Shown here one piece after another: positions 11,055 through 19,463 of a stretch of 64,000 bases of DNA. The stretch is from positions 258,001 through 322,000 of the forward strand of contig NZ_CP004372.1 of the NCBI RefSeq assembly GCF_000590925.1, written 5' to 3'. The stretch is from Roseibacterium elongatum DSM 19469 (GTDB lineage: Bacteria; Pseudomonadota; Alphaproteobacteria; Rhodobacterales; Rhodobacteraceae). The notes under the pieces were generated by a model that saw only the letters and a program-made list of their open reading frames with translations, had not been told where the DNA came from and did no database searches. Each line of letters opens with the position of its first letter. Position 1 is the first letter of the stretch. The translations under genes and the position numbers were made by a program.

Positions 11055-11198
11055 GCGTCCTGTCCCTTCCATTTGGCCCGGCGCGGCACGCCTGCGGCAT
11101 CTTGCAAACAAAAAGGGACCAGCGGGGCGCGGCGGCCCCGTTGATCCCGGATCACGCGACAGGGTCCGCGGGCGGTCAGACGCGCCGCGCGGCCCCGA

Positions 11199-11402
11199 TC
11201 AGCACAGGTTGACGTCGTCGCACAGCGCCCCGCCGGCCGCGCCGATAAGGATGCCCGTGCCGATACTGCCGTTGAGCGCGGCGGCCGTGACACCGCCCCC
11301 CAAGGCGCCGATGCCGGCGCGTTCGAGGTCGCTGGCCATGCAGCCCGAAAGCGCAAGGACCGCGGCGAAGAGGGTCGTGGGTAGAATGAGTTTGGCGCGC
11401 AT
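11199..11402 (-). CDS. Small lipoprotein with glycine-rich segment
   Basis: A 67-residue protein that begins MRAKLILPTTLFAAVLALSGC, a lipoprotein signal with lipobox LSGC. The mature part is rich in Gly and Ala (GIGALGGGVTAAALNGSIGTGILIGAAGGA), like glycine-zipper membrane segments, and ends in CDDVNLC. AGGAG lies about 9 bases upstream of the ATG. It stands alone between pccA and a hypothetical gene. Function unknown; small outer-membrane lipoproteins of this kind are common in Rhodobacteraceae. Confidence 0.7.
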   Translation of the reverse strand: MRAKLILPTTLFAAVLALSGCMASDLERAGIGALGGGVTAAALNGSIGTGILIGAAGGALCDDVNLC

Positions 11403-11715
11403 TTTGCGTCGTCTCCTGTCGATATGCCTCGTGGGCGGCAGTCTATCCGCCCGGCACCGGGAACGACAGGGTCTTTGCCCGCGCCGCGCCGCGCACAGGC
11501 CCCCGCGCGCGCGAAAAAAGGCGGTCGGCACAGCGAACTGGCCGACCGCGTCAAAGGGGAAGGGTAACACGTCTTGTCACTGTCGGCCCGGACTGTGTTG
11601 GGGACAAGAGCCGACAAGGGCACGTTGACACGATCTGCCCGGCGCGAAAGGGGGCAATGGCCCGGACGCGCCGCTTGCGCGCGAAACCGCCCAAGCGCGA
11701 TATGCGTGCGCGAAT
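11403..11715. other. Intergenic stretch, no gene seen
   Basis: About 310 bases between the small lipoprotein gene and the hypothetical gene at 11716. It should hold the lipoprotein promoter on the minus strand. I see no convincing coding frame, RNA gene or strong hairpin here. Confidence 0.4.
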
Positions 11716-12126
11716 TCATGCCGATCCATCCTGCCAGATGCCCGAGCCGTCGAACGCCTCGGGGAAGGCGGCGCGCGCCCTGGCTTCGTCGATCACCAGC
11801 AGCGCGTCGTAGCTTTCGGGGTCGAACGGGTCCTCGGCGGCAACAACCTCGCGCCCGAACAGCCACGACAAGCGCCCGGCATCGAGATTGCCGCGCTGAA
11901 ACGGCGCATCGCCGAAGAACAGCCACAGCGCCTCGACGAAGGCGGCATCGGCGCGCCGATCGGCGGGCCGTCTGTCGGCGTAGCGTTCGCGGGCGGACAG
12001 GCGTGTGGCCCCGGCCTTGTTCTCGCGGCGGATGGTGAACTGGAATCCGTGCCCGGCAGGCGCGAGGGGAAACCGCGATGCTTGATCATGCGCGCGCCCC
12101 CATCGGTCCGGCGCGGCGCGGCGCAT
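11716..12126 (-). CDS. Hypothetical protein
   Basis: A protein of about 136 residues that I do not recognise. The C-terminal 110 residues look like a real soluble protein, with acidic and aromatic conserved-looking segments (EALWLFFGDAPFQRGNLDAG, SWLFGREVV, DPESYDALLVIDEARARAAFPEAF). The start is uncertain: ATG 12126 has no clear Shine-Dalgarno, and the Arg-rich first 30 residues may not be translated. It lies between the pccB-linked cluster and pccA and is probably separately transcribed. Confidence 0.5.
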   Translation of the reverse strand: MRRAAPDRWGRAHDQASRFPLAPAGHGFQFTIRRENKAGATRLSARERYADRRPADRRADAAFVEALWLFFGDAPFQRGNLDAGRLSWLFGREVVAAEDPFDPESYDALLVIDEARARAAFPEAFDGSGIWQDGSA

Positions 12127-12345
12127 CGCGATTTGCCCAGGCGCGCGTACAGGGCATTGGGTGCGTGACCGGGCGCTCAGACCCGGCCACGTCCCGAGGT
12201 ACAGCTGCAGTTGAGCAGCCGAGAACCAAGATACCTTGCGCGGCCAATGTTCCACAGGCTTTTCCACAAGCAATCCGCGCCTGTGACCGACCTGCATCAC
12301 ATTTCCATTCACATGAAGAATGGATCGCAAAATATTGTAGGTGCA

Positions 12346-12807
12346 TCACAAAAGCTCCCACATGCAGGAGCCTGTCGCGATTGTATAAGCCTCGATCGAC
12401 TGCCGAATGCCGGGGGCGGCCTCGCCACGCGGGAACGGGGCCGACATGAGCTGCACGACGATGCGGTCGGGGGGCGCGTCCATGGCCGCGGCGCGTGGCA
12501 GGCCCAGGTCGCGGCAAATCCAGTCGTGATCGGCATGGGTTCCGTCGAGGTCCGCAGGCGGCAGATCCGGCACCAGCACCCGCAGAACCAGCCAGACATC
12601 CGCGGTGAAGGGCTGCGGTTCCGGCAGCACCTCGCACAGCATCGCCGCCTGCCCCGAGGGCAAGCTCAGCGCCGCATCCAGCGGGCAGGAGAAGGGCGCC
12701 GCGCCGCGTGGCCAGAGCAGCAGCGCCGCCCCCGTCGCGCCCAGGCCGAGCACGCCCAAAGCCACCCATCCCACCGGGCTGAGCGGAATGCGGGACAGCA
12801 CGCTCAT
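12346..12807 (-). CDS. DUF6497-like small anchored protein
   Basis: A 153-residue protein with one N-terminal hydrophobic segment (VGWVALGVLGLGATGAALLL, residues 13-32) that acts as anchor or signal. The rest fits a family common in Rhodobacteraceae, with LPSGQ.A.L.EVL, a W-C-x-LGLPR block, QL.SAPFPRGEAAP and the end EAYTI..GSCMWELL. I associate this pattern with DUF6497, from memory. Its ATG overlaps the ridA stop by 4 bases (ATGA), so it is the last gene of the pccB operon. Function unknown. Confidence 0.65.
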   Translation of the reverse strand: MSVLSRIPLSPVGWVALGVLGLGATGAALLLWPRGAAPFSCPLDAALSLPSGQAAMLCEVLPEPQPFTADVWLVLRVLVPDLPPADLDGTHADHDWICRDLGLPRAAAMDAPPDRIVVQLMSAPFPRGEAAPGIRQSIEAYTIATGSCMWELL

Positions 12808-13220
12808 GCACCATCGGCCCCCTCCGGTCGCCGCGCGATACAGTCGATCTCGACCAACGCCCCCAAGGCCAGCGCGGTGACACCCACGGTCGTGCGGGCC
12901 GGCCGCCGATCTGACGGGAAGAACCCCTGGTAGGTCTCGTTGAAGGCGGCGTAGTCACGCTCGAATTCGGTCAGGTAGGCGCGCACCTGCACCACATGCT
13001 CCAGGTCCAGCCCCACACCCCGCAACACCACGCGCAGGTTCTCCATCACCCGCACGGTCTGCGCCGCCACCCCCTCGGGCAAGGGCGCGTCGGGGGCGGC
13101 CGGATCAGTCGGCATCTGCCCGGTCAGGATCACCCAGCCATCGGCCTCGACCGCGTGGGAAAAGGGTGCCACGGGGCGCGGGCCGCCGGCGATCATGTGG
13201 AAGGTCGGGTCACGTGTCAT
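12804..13220 (-). CDS. RidA family protein
   Basis: A 138-residue member of the RidA/YjgF/UK114 family, whose best-known role is hydrolysis of reactive enamine/imine intermediates from PLP enzymes. The sequence has the family core: PVAPFSHAV near the N-terminus, WVILTGQMPTDP, and the C-terminal RPARTTVGVTALALGALVEIDCIA. The ATG at 13220 overlaps the end of the upstream secreted-protein gene by 11 bases, and its stop overlaps the next start. The link to the pccB operon suggests clearing of a reactive by-product, but that is inference. Confidence 0.85.
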   Translation of the reverse strand: MTRDPTFHMIAGGPRPVAPFSHAVEADGWVILTGQMPTDPAAPDAPLPEGVAAQTVRVMENLRVVLRGVGLDLEHVVQVRAYLTEFERDYAAFNETYQGFFPSDRRPARTTVGVTALALGALVEIDCIARRPEGADGA

Positions 13221-13998
13221 CGAAGCCCCCCTCGGAAGGGAATTGGCACTCCCCGCCAAATCGGACGGCAAGAAAGAAGTCGTACGAATCTGGGCCTGTT
13301 TGCAGACCTATCGCCATGCGCGCACCTTCTCGAAAACTGCCCAAACGCCGCCAAAACCGTGCCTCGAAAGCCGCAGCTTCACACAACAAGTCGAGCGGTG
13401 GGGGGCCGCCAATCACATCAACCGGAGCGAAAAACGGCACCGCTTCGATATTCCATGGCCGCAATGCTTCGATCTCCGTCGAGGCAAACCCTCCAAATTG
13501 CCAGCCCGCGAGCGAGCGCGAATACTGCAACGGGAGTGCACCCTCGTGTCGCGCTGGCGAGCACAGGCCATCGACCACCGACAGAGAATAAGGTCGTTCA
13601 AACATCAATCCGCCTTGGCCATCATGATTTGCCACGTTCAGACTGACACGGAAAATATCGCCGCGCCCTGAAACTTCGGCTGGCGCCATGGGCCTGTGAC
13701 CGACCAACGTTGCGCAGAGCCCGTTGACGACATCCTCGCTAGACAGTCCTTCAGGGATCGAACTGCGGTCGTCACGACTCTCCAATGTCGCCAAGACCCG
13801 CAGATCATATGTTCCTAGAAACTCAACCCATTGGATCTGGCTGATGTCCCAAAAGAACCCGTTTGACCACAGCCGCACTGCACCATCCAAGGTCTGCGCA
13901 TTGGCGCCTTGAGCGAATTGAACACCCTGAATGGAGCTCAGTGCCGCAACCAGCAATAAGCTCCTCACGAGTTTCAGTTTTGCTCCCAACGCGCCCAT
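13210..13998 (-). CDS. Hypothetical secreted protein of lower G+C content
   Basis: A protein of about 262 residues with an N-terminal signal peptide (LKLVRSLLLVAALSSIQGV, cleavage expected near GANAQ). The mature part has no motif I recognise; it is rich in aromatic residues and has scattered Cys (NGLCATL, DGLCSPA, DLLCEAA, GGECQF) that may form disulfides in the periplasm. It starts right after the pccB stop codon (GTG at 14010 or ATG at 13998) and overlaps ridA, so it is coupled to both. Its base composition is visibly lower in G+C than its neighbours, which suggests recent acquisition. Confidence 0.65.
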   Translation of the reverse strand: MGALGAKLKLVRSLLLVAALSSIQGVQFAQGANAQTLDGAVRLWSNGFFWDISQIQWVEFLGTYDLRVLATLESRDDRSSIPEGLSSEDVVNGLCATLVGHRPMAPAEVSGRGDIFRVSLNVANHDGQGGLMFERPYSLSVVDGLCSPARHEGALPLQYSRSLAGWQFGGFASTEIEALRPWNIEAVPFFAPVDVIGGPPPLDLLCEAAAFEARFWRRLGSFREGARMAIGLQTGPDSYDFFLAVRFGGECQFPSEGGFDDT

Positions 13999-14014
13999 CG
14001 CCCCAGTCACCGCC

Positions 14015-15547
14015 TTACAGCGGGATGTTGTCGTGCTTCTTCCACGGCATCTTCTTTTCCTTGCGCCGCAGCATGGCGAAGGCGCGGGCGACCCGTTTGC
14101 GCGTGCTGCGCGGCTGGATCACCTCGTCGATGAAGCCGCGCTCGGCCGCGACGAAGGGGTTGGCGAACCGGTCCTCGTATTCCTGCGTGTGCAGCGCCGT
14201 CTTCTCGGGGTCGCCCAGATCCGAGCGATGCAGGATCTCGACCGCGCCCTTGGCGCCCATCACCGCGATCTCGCTGGTGGGCCAGGCATAGCTGATATCG
14301 CCGCGCAGATGCTTGGAGGACATCACCACATAGGCGCCGCCATAGGCCTTGCGGGTGATGACCGTGACCTTGGGCACCGTCGCCTCGCCATAGGCAAAGA
14401 GCAGCTTCGCACCATGCTTGATGACGCCGTTGTATTCCTGCCCCGTGCCGGGCAGGAAGCCGGGCACGTCCACCAGTGTCAGGATCGGGATCTCGAAACA
14501 GTCGCAGAACCGCACGAAGCGCGCGGCCTTGCGGGCGCTGTCGATATCCAGAACGCCCGCAAGCACCATGGGCTGGTTCGCGACCACGCCCACCGTCTGC
14601 CCCTCGAGCCGGATGAAGCCGGTGATGATGTTGCCTGCGAAATCCTCCTGGATTTCGTAGAAATCGCCCTCATCCGCGATCTTGGTGATCAACTCCTTCA
14701 TGTCATAGGGCATGTTGGGGTTGTCGGGCACCAGCGTGTCGAGGCTTTCCTCGATCCGGTCGGGGCTGTCGTAGAAGGGGCGCACGGGCGGCTTTTCACG
14801 GTTCGACAGCGGCAGGAAATCGACGAGGCGGCGAATTTCGCTGAGCGCTTCCACGTCGTTTTCAAAGGCACCGTCCGCGACCGAGGATTTGCGCGTGTGG
14901 GTCGTGGCCCCGCCCAGTTCCTCGGCGGTGACATGCTCGTTCGTCACGGTCTTGACCACGTCGGGGCCGGTGACGAACATGTAGCTGCTGTCCTTCACCA
15001 TGAAGATGAAGTCGGTCATGGCCGGCGAATAGACCGCCCCGCCCGCGCAGGGCCCCATGATCAGGCTGATCTGCGGCACCACGCCCGATGCCTCGATGTT
15101 GCGCTGGAACACGTCGCCATAGCCCGCCAGGCTGTCGACGCCTTCCTGGATGCGCGCGCCGCCGGAGTCGTTGATGCCGATGACGGGCGCGCCGTTCTGC
15201 ATCGCCATGTCCATGATCTTGCAGATCTTCTGCGCGTGGGTGGCCGAAACCGAGCCGCCGAGCACGGTGAAATCCTGGCTGAAGACATAGACCATGCGGC
15301 CGTTGATCGTGCCCCAGCCGGTGACCACGCCGTCGCCGCGCGGCTTGTTTTCCTGCATGCCGAAATCGGCGCAGCGGTGAGTCACGAACATGTCGTATTC
15401 CTCGAAGCTGCCCTCATCCAGCAGCAGGTCGATCCGCTCGCGCGCGGTCAGCTTGCCCTTGGCGTGCTGGCTGTCGATCCGCTTTTGTCCACCGCCCATG
15501 CGCGCTTCTTCGCGACGCTCCTCCAGCTGATGCAGGATGTCTTTCAT
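14015..15547 (-). CDS. pccB: Propionyl-CoA carboxylase beta (carboxyltransferase) subunit
   Basis: Transfers the carboxyl group from biotin to propionyl-CoA, giving methylmalonyl-CoA. The 510-residue product shows the acyl-CoA carboxyltransferase pattern: [21 protein letters not shown] at the N-terminus, [20 protein letters not shown] in the first half and [20 protein letters not shown] with [14 protein letters not shown] in the second. ATG 15547 follows GGAAGGGG. The promoter region holds PccR-type TTTGCAAA sites, so induction by propionyl-CoA is expected. pccA is about 3 kb downstream and separate from it. Confidence 0.96.
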   Translation of the reverse strand: MKDILHQLEERREEARMGGGQKRIDSQHAKGKLTARERIDLLLDEGSFEEYDMFVTHRCADFGMQENKPRGDGVVTGWGTINGRMVYVFSQDFTVLGGSVSATHAQKICKIMDMAMQNGAPVIGINDSGGARIQEGVDSLAGYGDVFQRNIEASGVVPQISLIMGPCAGGAVYSPAMTDFIFMVKDSSYMFVTGPDVVKTVTNEHVTAEELGGATTHTRKSSVADGAFENDVEALSEIRRLVDFLPLSNREKPPVRPFYDSPDRIEESLDTLVPDNPNMPYDMKELITKIADEGDFYEIQEDFAGNIITGFIRLEGQTVGVVANQPMVLAGVLDIDSARKAARFVRFCDCFEIPILTLVDVPGFLPGTGQEYNGVIKHGAKLLFAYGEATVPKVTVITRKAYGGAYVVMSSKHLRGDISYAWPTSEIAVMGAKGAVEILHRSDLGDPEKTALHTQEYEDRFANPFVAAERGFIDEVIQPRSTRKRVARAFAMLRRKEKKMPWKKHDNIPL

Positions 15548-15664
15548 CTCGGCCCCTTCCATGGCTGGCAAACACAAGGCGTCGCCACCCCCTCCGGGCC
15601 GCGGCCGCCGTTTCGGCGCACCATAGGGGCATGGCACGGGCGGGCGCGAGTCCGAACTGGAATA

Positions 15665-15712
15665 TTTGCAAATCAATTTGCGGCGCTTCTTGGCAATTTG
15701 CGAAATAGCAAA
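15665..15712. promoter_or_regulatory. Probable PccR operator cluster upstream of pccB
   Basis: TTTGCAAA (15665-15672) is followed after four bases (TCAA) by the degraded repeat TTTGCGGC (15677-15684). TTTGCGAA (15697-15704) and GCAAA (15708-15712) form a further imperfect pair. As I recall, the target of the ScfR-family regulator PccR in Rhodobacter sphaeroides is two TTTGCAAA elements separated by four bases, which the first site matches in arrangement. The cluster lies 118-165 bases upstream of the pccB start, in the divergent region shared with the MFS gene. Confidence 0.65.
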
Positions 15713-15785
15713 TCCCACGCTTGCCATGAGTGACTGTGCAGCCATGCACATGGACAAGCCCATATCATCGCCCTAAGCCCAGATC

Positions 15786-17009
15786 ATGGCCACCAGCACC
15801 CCCGCCCCGGTTCGGTTCCTCGACCACAGCACGCCGCCGCATATCTTCACGTTGATCGTGTTGACCGGCATCGGCGCATTGTCGATGAACATCTTTCTGC
15901 CGTCGCTGCCGGCGATGACCAGTTATTTCGACACCGACTACCGGCTGATGCAACTGTCCGTGGCGCTGTATCTGGCGGTGAATGCCGTTCTACAAATCCT
16001 GATCGGGCCGATTTCGGACCGGATCGGCCGCAGGCCGGTCCTGTTGGGCAGTCTGGTGATCTTCGTGCTGGCGACGATCGGCTGCCTTCTGGCCCCAACG
16101 ATCGAGGTGTTTCTCGCCTTTCGCATGGTGCAGGCGGTCATCGTCGCGGGGCTGGTGCTGGGCCGTGCGGTGGTGCGCGACATGTACCCCGCCGATCAGG
16201 CCGCCAGCCAGATCGGCTATGTGACCATGGGAATGGCGGTGGTTCCGATGATCGGGCCCGCCATCGGCGGCGCGCTGGACGAAACCCTGGGCTGGCAGGC
16301 GAATTTCTGGCTCTTGGCCATCCTGGGGCTGGCCGTGCTGGCGCTGACCTGGCGCGACCTGGGCGAAACGGCCGCCCCCGGTCGGGGCAGTTTCCGCGAC
16401 CAGGTCGCGCAATACCCCGAGTTGCTGACGGCACGCCGCTTTTGGGGCTACTGCCTTGCGGCGGCCTTCGCGTCGGGCGCGTTTTTCGCCTATCTCGGCG
16501 GGGCGCCTTATGTCGGCTCCGAGGTGTTCGGCCTGTCGGCGGCTGCGGTCGGCTTCTACTTCGGCGCGCCCGCGGTGGGCTATTTCTTCGGCAATTTCCT
16601 GTCGGGGCGGTTTTCCGTGCGCGTCGGCATCAATGGCATGATCCTGTGGGGCACGATCCTGTCGGCGGTCGGGCTCTTGATGTCGCTGCTGCTGTTCCTG
16701 CTGGGACTCAAGACGGCGATCGTCTTTTTCGGCTTCATGACCTTTGTCGGGCTGGGCAATGGCATGGTCCTGCCCAATGCGACCTCGGGGATGCTGTCAG
16801 TGCGCCCGCATCTGGCCGGCACGGCCTCGGGCCTTGGCGGGGCGATCATGATCGGCGGCGGCGCCGCGCTCTCGGCGCTGGCGGGGGCCTTGCTGACCGA
16901 CGGCAACGGGGCCTACCCGCTGATCCTGATCATGCTGGCCACCTCGATCCTGGCCGTGATCTCGATCCTCTACACGATCCGGCGCGAACGCTACGTGAAC
17001 CCCGGCTGA
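15786..17009 (+). CDS. MFS efflux protein, Bcr/CflA family
   Basis: A 407-residue major facilitator protein, expected to have 12 transmembrane helices. It shows the Bcr/CflA signature: an N-terminal helix ending in MNIFLPSLPAM, the loop motif GPISDRIGRRPVLL and LGRAVVRDMY. The family exports drugs or metabolites by proton antiport; the substrate here is unknown. It is divergent from pccB and lies directly upstream of pccR on the same strand, the stop being 11 bases before the pccR inverted repeat. It may be co-controlled by PccR through the shared intergenic region. Confidence 0.88.
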   Translation: MATSTPAPVRFLDHSTPPHIFTLIVLTGIGALSMNIFLPSLPAMTSYFDTDYRLMQLSVALYLAVNAVLQILIGPISDRIGRRPVLLGSLVIFVLATIGCLLAPTIEVFLAFRMVQAVIVAGLVLGRAVVRDMYPADQAASQIGYVTMGMAVVPMIGPAIGGALDETLGWQANFWLLAILGLAVLALTWRDLGETAAPGRGSFRDQVAQYPELLTARRFWGYCLAAAFASGAFFAYLGGAPYVGSEVFGLSAAAVGFYFGAPAVGYFFGNFLSGRFSVRVGINGMILWGTILSAVGLLMSLLLFLLGLKTAIVFFGFMTFVGLGNGMVLPNATSGMLSVRPHLAGTASGLGGAIMIGGGAALSALAGALLTDGNGAYPLILIMLATSILAVISILYTIRRERYVNPG

Positions 17010-17020
17010 CCGCCGCTCTT

Positions 17021-17063
17021 CCGGATCTTTGCAAAACCCTATAATGCTTTTGCAAAGATCCGG
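17021..17063 (+). promoter_or_regulatory. Probable autoregulatory operator and promoter of pccR
   Basis: A perfect 16-base inverted repeat: CCGGATCTTTGCAAAA at 17021-17036 and its complement at 17048-17063. Each arm holds one TTTGCAAA (17028-17035 and 17049-17056). The 11-base spacer contains TATAAT (17040-17045), a perfect -10 element pointing at pccR, which starts at 17072. Protein bound to both arms would cover the -10 box, which suggests autorepression. No good -35 hexamer is visible. The repeat could also form an RNA hairpin after the MFS stop codon, but there is no T tract. Confidence 0.65.
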
Positions 17064-17071
17064 GAGCACCC

Positions 17072-18466
17072 ATGTCCAACCGCAAACTCTATGCCGGGGC
17101 CAAGCTGCGCGAGTTGCGCACCCGGCTTGGCCTGACCCAAAAGGATTTCGCCGCCAAGCTTGGCATCTCGCTGCCCTATCTCAACCAGATGGAGAACAAC
17201 AACCGCCCCGTCTCGACCACGGTGGTGCTGGGCCTGGCACAGGAATTCGGCCTCGATGTCACGGAACTCTCCTCGGGCGACACCGAACGCCTCGTCTCGG
17301 ACATGCGCGAGGCGCTGGCCGATCCCGTCTTCGCCGAGGCCAGCCCGCCCCTGGCCGACCTGCGCCTGGCCGCTTCGAACGCGCCGGCGCTGGCACGTGC
17401 CTTTCTAGATCTGCACCGTGCCTATCGCCAGACCCATGAACGCCTCGCCTCTCTGGACGAGGCGCTGGGGCACGAGGGGCGCGCCACCTCCAGCCCGTGG
17501 GAGGAGGTGCGCGATTTCTTCCACTATTGCGACAACTACATCGACGCCATGGATCGCGCCGCCGAACGCTTTGCCGCGCAGGCCCAGGGCGATCTGGCCC
17601 AGCATACCGAAACCGTGCTGGAGGGGATGGGCATCCGCATCCGTCACGCCGCCGGCGAAGGCGTGCGCCATTACGACCGCGCCAGCCGCACGTTGACCCT
17701 GTCGCCGCGCGCCGCCCCGGAAACGCAGCGCTTTCAACTGCTGCACCAATACGCGCTTCTGGCCCAAAGCCAGCTTTTGGAGGCGACGCTGGATCTGGCC
17801 CGGTTCCAGACGGACACCGCGCGCGAGATCGCGCGCATCGGCATGGCCAACTACTTCGCCGGGGCGGTGCTGATGCCCTATACCCGCTTTGCCGAGGCCG
17901 CCGAGGAAACCCGCCACGACCTCGAGCGCCTGTCGATCCAGTTCGGCGCCTCGATCGAGCAGATCGCGCATCGCCTCTCGACGTTGCAACGCCCCGGCGC
18001 CAAGGGGGTGCCGTTTTTCTTCGCCCGCGTGGATCAGGCCGGCACGGTCACGAAACGCCACTCGGCGACGCGGCTGCAATTCGCCCGCTTCGGCGGGGCC
18101 TGTCCGCTGTGGAACGTGCATCAGGCCTTCGAGACGCCGGGCCGGTTCCTGCGCCAACTGGCCGAGACGCCCGACGGCATGCGCTACGTCATCCTGGCGC
18201 GCGACGTGTCGAAATCGGGCGGGGCCTGGGGCACGCCCACGCGCCGCTTTGCCATCTCATTGGGGTGCGAGGTGCGCCACGCGCGGAAACTGGTCTATGC
18301 CGACGGACTCGACCTCGACCGGGACGAGGCGTTTCAGCCCATCGGCATCTCCTGCCGCATCTGCGAGCGCGCGCATTGCCACCAGCGCTCGGTTCCGCCG
18401 CTCGAACGCCATCTGCGGGTCGACCCCGACCACCGCGGCACCCTGCCCTACGAGATCGGCGGCTGA
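17072..18466 (+). CDS. pccR: Short-chain fatty acyl-CoA transcriptional regulator PccR (XRE/ScfR family)
   Basis: Senses propionyl-CoA-type thioesters and controls pccB. The 464-residue protein has an N-terminal XRE helix-turn-helix (residues 8-63, LRELRTRLGLTQKDFAAKLG then PYLNQMENN), an ImmA/IrrE-like middle part, and a C-terminal domain with a Cys-rich block GISCRICERAHCHQRS typical of short-chain fatty acid regulators. Where ImmA/IrrE proteases carry HExxH, this protein reads HQYAL (residues 225-229), so peptidase activity is not expected. The location between the pcc genes and coxG, and the TTTGCAAA sites nearby, support the name. Confidence 0.88.
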   Translation: MSNRKLYAGAKLRELRTRLGLTQKDFAAKLGISLPYLNQMENNNRPVSTTVVLGLAQEFGLDVTELSSGDTERLVSDMREALADPVFAEASPPLADLRLAASNAPALARAFLDLHRAYRQTHERLASLDEALGHEGRATSSPWEEVRDFFHYCDNYIDAMDRAAERFAAQAQGDLAQHTETVLEGMGIRIRHAAGEGVRHYDRASRTLTLSPRAAPETQRFQLLHQYALLAQSQLLEATLDLARFQTDTAREIARIGMANYFAGAVLMPYTRFAEAAEETRHDLERLSIQFGASIEQIAHRLSTLQRPGAKGVPFFFARVDQAGTVTKRHSATRLQFARFGGACPLWNVHQAFETPGRFLRQLAETPDGMRYVILARDVSKSGGAWGTPTRRFAISLGCEVRHARKLVYADGLDLDRDEAFQPIGISCRICERAHCHQRSVPPLERHLRVDPDHRGTLPYEIGG

Positions 18467-18482
18467 GGTCAAAGCCGTTGAC

Positions 18483-18515
18483 GCCCCGACAGGTGCCCCC
18501 CTACACCTGTGGGGC
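18483..18515 (+). terminator. Hairpin downstream of pccR
   Basis: GCCCCGACAGGTG (18483-18495) and CACCTGTGGGGC (18504-18515) form a 12-bp stem with one bulged base and an 8-base loop. It lies 16 bases after the pccR stop and ends 23 bases before coxG. There is no T tract, so it may terminate weakly or stabilise the 3' end. Confidence 0.45.
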
Positions 18516-18538
18516 GCGAGGGACAGGGAGGACAGCCA

Positions 18539-19042
18539 ATGGAAATGCATGCGACACGGACGCTGAACGCGGATCGTGAAACCGTTTGGGCCGCGTTGAA
18601 CGACGCGCGGGTGCTCGAGGCCTGCATCCCCGGCTGCCAGGAATTGCACGGCTCGCCCGAAGAGGGGTTCCATGCCGAGGTCAAGCAGAAGGTCGGCCCG
18701 GTCAAGGCCACCTTCAAGGGCGACGTGACCCTGAGCGACATCGTCCCGCTGGAACGCTACACCATCGCCGGCGAGGGAAAGGGCGGCGTTGCGGGCTTTG
18801 CCAAGGGGTCGGCCCAGGTGATCCTGTCGGACGCCGAGGGCGGCGGCACCGATCTGCATTACGACGTCGATGCCAAGGTCGGCGGCAAGCTGGCACAGCT
18901 TGGATCGCGCCTGATCGACAGTTTCGCCAAGAAGATGGCCGACCAGTTCTTCGAGCGGTTCCAGGCCCATGTCGAAGGCCGCGACGACGACCCGCTGGCG
19001 CAGACGGATCCCGAGGATGCGGCCCGCCCCGCAACCGGCTGA
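18539..19042 (+). CDS. CoxG-like SRPBCC protein
   Basis: A 167-residue protein of the CO dehydrogenase subunit G/CoxG type within the SRPBCC (START-like) fold. It matches the family pattern in MEMHATRTLNADRETVWAALND, VLEACIPGCQEL, and DLHYDVDAKVGGKLAQLGSRLI near residues 100-125, followed by a helix around FAKKMADQFFERF. CoxG proteins help recruit molybdenum hydroxylases to the membrane. No coxMSL genes are in the window, so the partner is unknown. GGGAGGAC precedes the ATG. Confidence 0.82.
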   Translation: MEMHATRTLNADRETVWAALNDARVLEACIPGCQELHGSPEEGFHAEVKQKVGPVKATFKGDVTLSDIVPLERYTIAGEGKGGVAGFAKGSAQVILSDAEGGGTDLHYDVDAKVGGKLAQLGSRLIDSFAKKMADQFFERFQAHVEGRDDDPLAQTDPEDAARPATG

Positions 19043-19117
19043 GCGCCGCGCGCGACGGGACCCTCCGGGCCGATCCGGCGCAGCGGCCGATACGCCGGTG
19101 TCACACGCCACAGCCCC

Positions 19118-19133
19118 GCGCAGGCGACTGCGC
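19118..19133. terminator. Small hairpin between convergent genes
   Basis: GCGCAG and CTGCGC with a 4-base loop, flanked by CC and GG. It sits between the convergent coxG-like and YdcH-like genes, where a two-way terminator would be expected. There is no T tract, so support is weak. Confidence 0.25.
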
Positions 19134-19162
19134 AGGGTGACGGATCGGCGGGCGGGCTGCGA

Positions 19163-19402
19163 TCAGGCCTTGGCCAACATCGAGGCGATTTCGTCCTTCA
19201 GGCGCATCCGCGTCTTGCGCATCTCGTTCTCGGCCGACTGCTCCACCGGCTCGATCCCCGTTTCGGCCCGATGCACGGCGCGGTTCACCTCGTGATAGTC
19301 TTCCATCAGCTTGGCGAAATGCGGGTTCGAGACCTTCAGCTCGTGGATCTTGTCCACGTCGTTGGGGAAATCCTCGGCCAGTTCATGCGGTGTGTTCGAC
19401 AT
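19163..19402 (-). CDS. YdcH family (DUF465) small protein
   Basis: A 79-residue, highly charged helical protein. FPNDVDKIHELKVSNPHFAKL, HEVNRAVHRAETG and RKTRMRLKDEIASML match the DUF465/YdcH pattern of a short coiled-coil hairpin. AGGAAGGG precedes the ATG. An FNR-like site lies about 60 bases upstream of the start, so oxygen-dependent expression is possible. The molecular role of the family is unknown. Confidence 0.85.
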   Translation of the reverse strand: MSNTPHELAEDFPNDVDKIHELKVSNPHFAKLMEDYHEVNRAVHRAETGIEPVEQSAENEMRKTRMRLKDEIASMLAKA

Positions 19403-19463
19403 TGCGTGTTCCCTTCCTGTCGGATCCGACCCGGACCCTAGCGGTGGCGATGCGCCATCCACC

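Noticed and set aside
11101..11109. CTTGCAAAC upstream of pccA as a PccR site
   Set aside because: Only one half-site with a mismatch; no partner four bases away, so it falls short of the two-site pattern at pccB.
12248..12268. Two DnaA-box-like sequences (TGTTCCACA, TTTTCCACA)
   Set aside because: One or two mismatches from consensus, only two copies and no origin-linked genes; not enough for an origin or a DnaA-regulated promoter.
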